In this document: piece by piece, positions 17,795 to 20,674 of the stretch
How positions within the stretch are numbered: position 1 is the first letter of the stretch
Layout of the letters: each line of letters begins with the position of its first letter
Origin: Phyllobacteriaceae bacterium
GTDB taxonomy: Bacteria; Pseudomonadota; Alphaproteobacteria; Rhizobiales; Devosiaceae
NCBI GenBank assembly: GCA_012799265.1
Contig: JAAZLP010000432.1
Coordinates: 1 to 20,674 of the forward strand
Direction: 5' to 3'
DNA length: 20,674 nucleotides
Translations under genes and position numbers: made by a program
Notes under the pieces: model-generated
Seen by the model: the letters and a program-made list of their open reading frames with translations, nothing else
Told to the model about the DNA's origin: nothing
Databases searched by the model: none

Positions 17795-18952
17795 TCAAAC
17801 GAACCAGGTGGTTCCGGGATATTGATGCGCCCGCGCCACCTCCTCGTTGAGCTCCAGCCCGATCCCCGGACGATCACTCATGGTGATCTTCCCGTTCTTG
17901 ATGATGTCGCCACCATCCGTGATGGTCGACCAGTAGTCGCGGTGGAACCAGTGGAATTCCAGCACAAGGAAGTTGGGTATCGTGGCGCAGACATGGGCCG
18001 ATGCCATGGTGCCGATGGGTGAGGACACATTGTGCGGCGCGAAGGGGATTGAATAGAGGTCTGCCAGTTCGGCGATCTTGCGGCATTCCGACAGCCCGCC
18101 GCATTTAGGAATATCGGGCATGATGATGTCGACCGCCTGTTGTTCCAGCAGCTTGCGGAAACCATGGCGGAGATAGAGGTTTTCGCCGGCGCAGATCGGG
18201 GTTGAGGTACTGCGGGTGATCTCGGCCATGACGTCGATATTTTCGGGCGGGATCGGCTCCTCGAGCCACATCAGCTGAAGATGTTCGAGATCGCGGGCCA
18301 GGCGGATGGCGCTGTGTTTGTCGAGCCTCGTATGCAGGTCGCAGGCGACTTCGACGCCCTTGCCAGCGGCCTTCACCACCATTTCGGCCAGTTGGACCAT
18401 GCGGTCATGCTCCCATTTGTTGGGAGTCATGTTGAAACGGTCTTTCTCGTACCAGCTGGTCTCCGTGCCGGTATGCCCATAGGCGCGGATGTCGAGATCG
18501 ACCTTGAGCGCAGTGAACCCCGCCTCCAGCACCTGGTCCACTTCACGCTGAACCTCGTCAATATTCATGCCAGGCGAGACTTCGCAATCGCAATAGACGC
18601 GGATGTCATCGCGGAACTTGCCACCCATCAGCTCATAGATCGGCACTTTTAGCGCCTTGCCCTTGAGGTCCCAGAGGGCAATTTCGACGCCCGTCAGCGC
18701 CGTGATCAGGGCGCCAGCAAATCCGCCTTCAAACACGAGGCTCCGGCGGATTTCCTCGAAAATGGCGTCGATGGCAAAGGGATCGCGCCCGATCAGCTTG
18801 CCGGCCAGTTCCTGCTGGATGATGGCAATGGCCTGATGGCCGCCATGCACGCACTCCCCCAGACCGGTAATGCCGGCATCGGTTTCGATCCGCACCCATA
18901 GATGCATGCAATGGCCGCTGGTCGCTGCCGTCTTGACTGCTGTGATCTTCAA
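17795..18952 (-). CDS. Enolase-superfamily sugar-acid dehydratase (mandelate racemase/galactonate dehydratase-like)
   Basis: This cytoplasmic Mg2+-dependent enzyme (385 aa) probably dehydrates an aldonate sugar acid to a 2-keto-3-deoxy acid. Seen: capping domain with MHLWVRIETDAGITGLGE near 16-33, second-strand K150-V-D152, metal ligands D205, E231 (in the EEP motif) and E257 (AGEN), and the base pair D280/H307 (MPDIPKCGG and FAPHN). H207, two residues after D205, matches the DxH arrangement of galactonate dehydratases. The start is TTG: GGGGGG lies 7 nt upstream, MKITAVKT is the usual family opening, and no nearby in-frame ATG fits. The FCD-type regulator and sugar permease just upstream fit a sugar-acid catabolic operon. 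Exact substrate (galactonate, mannonate, gluconate or other) cannot be assigned. Confidence 0.88.
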   Translation of the reverse strand: MKITAVKTAATSGHCMHLWVRIETDAGITGLGECVHGGHQAIAIIQQELAGKLIGRDPFAIDAIFEEIRRSLVFEGGFAGALITALTGVEIALWDLKGKALKVPIYELMGGKFRDDIRVYCDCEVSPGMNIDEVQREVDQVLEAGFTALKVDLDIRAYGHTGTETSWYEKDRFNMTPNKWEHDRMVQLAEMVVKAAGKGVEVACDLHTRLDKHSAIRLARDLEHLQLMWLEEPIPPENIDVMAEITRSTSTPICAGENLYLRHGFRKLLEQQAVDIIMPDIPKCGGLSECRKIAELADLYSIPFAPHNVSSPIGTMASAHVCATIPNFLVLEFHWFHRDYWSTITDGGDIIKNGKITMSDRPGIGLELNEEVARAHQYPGTTWFV

Positions 18953-18993
18953 CTCGTTCCCCCCAGATACGAATTCCGTCCAGTGAGCCTGTG

Positions 18994-19746
18994 TCAGGTC
19001 TTGCTGGCCGGGCTTGTTTGTTCGAGATCCTCAAAGGCGTTCACGCCGACATGAAGATGCGTGTGCAAAGCATATTGGTAGCGAATGCGGTCGCGCCTCT
19101 CCAAGGCGTCCACCACAGCGTCGTGCTGATCATAGGTGTCGGTCGCGAAGTCCCGCAGACCCTTGGCGCGTTCCATGATGCGGATGATGACAGGCTTCAT
19201 GATGCGATAGACGTCTCGCACGGCACGGTTGTCGAGGATCGACACCAGGCGCAGGTGGAACTGGAAATCCATCTCTGACGCCTCTGGGATCGAGCCTGCG
19301 GCTCGCATCTTCGCATTGATGCTGCGCATTTCCTCGATGTCCTCGGGTCGCATCTGATCGAAAACCGTATCGACAGACCCCACTTCGATCAGCTTGCGAA
19401 AACCCTGAATGTCGTTGAATGCGCGTCTCGAAATATCAAGGGTGTTGAAGGAGAAGAGGTCGAGTGCCCGTTCCATGCGGTCATCTACAATGATGGCGCC
19501 GACCTTCGGGCGGACGGACACGATCCCATAGGCCTTGAGGATGCGCATGGCCTCGCGCACCGTATTGCGGCTGGCCTGAAATCGCTCGCACAATTCCCGC
19601 TCGGTTGGCAGGCTGTCGCCGACACCCAATTGCCCATCGGAGATGAGCCTGCGGATATTGACCACCATCGCGTCCACCGCCGAGGGGATCGAATTGCGCA
19701 CGATCGAGGCATTGAGCCTCGCCCCCTTGCGGGCAGCTTCAGTCAT
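18994..19746 (-). CDS. GntR family regulator, FadR/FCD subfamily
   Basis: This regulator (250 aa) probably represses the sugar-acid operon until an intermediate binds. Seen: a winged helix-turn-helix at about 20-88 (DSLPTERELCERFQASRNTVREAMRIL region), then an all-helical FCD domain. D160, H164, H208 and H230 are spaced like the metal/ligand-binding Asp-His-His-His set of that domain. The ATG at 19746 overlaps the permease stop as ATGA (4 bp), so regulator and transporter are translationally coupled. An upstream start 37 codons earlier lies inside the permease gene and is unlikely. The dehydratase follows 41 bp later. A regulator placed in the middle of its own operon suggests autoregulation. 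Confidence 0.92.
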   Translation of the reverse strand: MTEAARKGARLNASIVRNSIPSAVDAMVVNIRRLISDGQLGVGDSLPTERELCERFQASRNTVREAMRILKAYGIVSVRPKVGAIIVDDRMERALDLFSFNTLDISRRAFNDIQGFRKLIEVGSVDTVFDQMRPEDIEEMRSINAKMRAAGSIPEASEMDFQFHLRLVSILDNRAVRDVYRIMKPVIIRIMERAKGLRDFATDTYDQHDAVVDALERRDRIRYQYALHTHLHVGVNAFEDLEQTSPASKT

Positions 19747-20615
19747 CCCTTGACGGCTCCCACGGTCAGTCCATCGGCCAGGAACCGCTGGGCATAAATG
19801 TAGAGGACGGCGACGGGAATTGCAGTCAGCAAAGAAGCAGCCATCAGCTTGCCCCACGGCAGGATGTCACCGACGACGAGAGACTGCAGTCCAATAGGAA
19901 GGGTGCGTAGCGATTCACTGGTGATGAAGACAAAGGCAAAAAGAAACTCGTTCCAGGCATTAGTGAAGGCAAATAGCGTCACCGAAAGAACTGCCGGTGC
20001 GGCCAGAGGCAGGGTTATCTTCCAGAAGATATAGAGCCGGCTGGCCCCGTCAATACGGGCCGCTTCCTCAAGCTCGACCGGGATAGACCGGAAATAGCCC
20101 ATCAATACCCAGGTGGCGAAAGGCAGGAGGAAGGTAGGATAGGTGAGGATCAGCGCCGTATGGGAGTTGATGACGCCGATATTGGTGAGCGTCTGGTAGA
20201 GCGGGATGAAGAGCAGCGTGCCGGGCAGTAGGTAGGTGATGAGCAGGAGCGTCGTCAGCATGCCCGCGCCGCGGAAGCGGAGGCGCGACAGGGCATAGGC
20301 CGCAAGTGACGCCAATGCCACCGAGACCAGCGTGCTCAGCGCCGCGACAAAAGCCGAATTGAACAGCCAGGTCAGGAACGGCGTGTCGTTCAGCAGGGAT
20401 GTGTATTGGTCCAGCACCGGCGGGTCCGGCCAGAAGATCGAGCGGCGCTCGCTGATTTGCGGCGTCGACTTCAGCGATGTCGTGATGATCCAGTAGAAGG
20501 GGAAAATCACGAAGGCGAGGAACGGCGCAAGGACCAAAAAACGCGCGAGCGGCCCGGCATTGGAGCGGGCCGTTTGGCGAAGGATTGGCTGGGTGGCTGG
20601 ACGGCCACTGGCCAC
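19743..20615 (-). CDS. Carbohydrate ABC transporter permease (MalG-like)
   Basis: This is the second inner-membrane permease (about 290 aa) of a CUT1-type sugar importer. Seen: first membrane segment FLVLAPFLAFVIFPFYWII near 26-44, five more hydrophobic segments, and the EAA loop EEAARIDGASRLYIFWKITL near 183-202 (EAA-x3-G). The C-terminus ends AQRFLADGLTVGAVKG, typical of MalG relatives. The start given is a GTG at 20615; there is no strong ribosome site, and the frame stays open to the window edge, so the true start could lie upstream. The first permease, binding protein and ATPase are expected beyond the right edge. The neighbouring dehydratase suggests a sugar acid or its parent sugar or oligosaccharide as cargo. 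Confidence 0.9.
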   Translation of the reverse strand: MASGRPATQPILRQTARSNAGPLARFLVLAPFLAFVIFPFYWIITTSLKSTPQISERRSIFWPDPPVLDQYTSLLNDTPFLTWLFNSAFVAALSTLVSVALASLAAYALSRLRFRGAGMLTTLLLITYLLPGTLLFIPLYQTLTNIGVINSHTALILTYPTFLLPFATWVLMGYFRSIPVELEEAARIDGASRLYIFWKITLPLAAPAVLSVTLFAFTNAWNEFLFAFVFITSESLRTLPIGLQSLVVGDILPWGKLMAASLLTAIPVAVLYIYAQRFLADGLTVGAVKG

Positions 20616-20674
20616 TCTGATCCGCTGGATCAGCCACTCAAGGGCAGCAAAGCCCAGTTGGATCGGCAGAAAAA
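20616..20674 (-). other. Window edge: probable 3' end of an upstream gene
   Basis: On the minus strand two frames end in TGA here and the third runs in frame into the permease gene. One of the first two is probably the tail of the partner permease, but too little is present to say which. Confidence 0.3.

Overview
The window reads as a chromosomal segment of a GC-rich alphaproteobacterium. Hyphomicrobiales, perhaps a Devosia-like genus, is my best guess. The basis is gene content (TAXI-type TRAP transport, proVWX, DctB/DctD, several ABC importers, GntR and LysR regulators) and general codon style; no marker gene is present to confirm it. It is a transport-and-regulation region. I see no rRNA, tRNA, CRISPR array, insertion sequence or phage gene. 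Nearly all genes lie on the minus strand; only the first ATP-binding protein and a LysR regulator are on the plus strand.

Left edge (1-858): the ATP-binding subunit of an iron-siderophore/heme/cobalamin-type ABC importer, whose partner genes lie outside the window. It converges on a TAXI-TRAP module (924-7817, minus strand). Read 5'->3' this is dctB-like sensor kinase, dctD-like sigma-54 activator, TAXI solute-binding protein, fused TRAP permease and a DUF1850 protein. A textbook -24/-12 sigma-54 promoter (4564-4579) sits between dctD and the binding-protein gene, with an inverted repeat upstream where an activator site would be expected. A perfect 10-bp hairpin separates binding protein and permease. 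The module therefore looks like a self-contained, substrate-sensing, sigma-54-driven uptake system.

Middle (7991-11323): a proV-proW-proX glycine betaine/proline-betaine importer. All three aromatic-pocket Trp motifs and the CBS domains are preserved. A roughly 410-bp upstream gap holds its presumed promoter, a 25-bp inverted repeat, and the terminator of the next operon.

Right-middle (11734-17707): a divergent LysR regulator faces a compact four-gene minus-strand operon: ABC permease, ABC ATPase (NitT/TauT/SsuBC-like), DUF1800 protein and DUF1501 protein. No periplasmic binding protein is present, and neither DUF protein shows a recognisable export signal. The permease start codon lies inside a perfect 11-bp inverted repeat. 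This is my main candidate for an undescribed system.

Right edge (17795-20674): the downstream part of a sugar/sugar-acid catabolic operon, with a MalG-type permease, an FCD-domain GntR regulator overlapping it by 4 bp, and an enolase-superfamily sugar-acid dehydratase that probably starts with TTG. The rest of the sugar transporter lies beyond the window.
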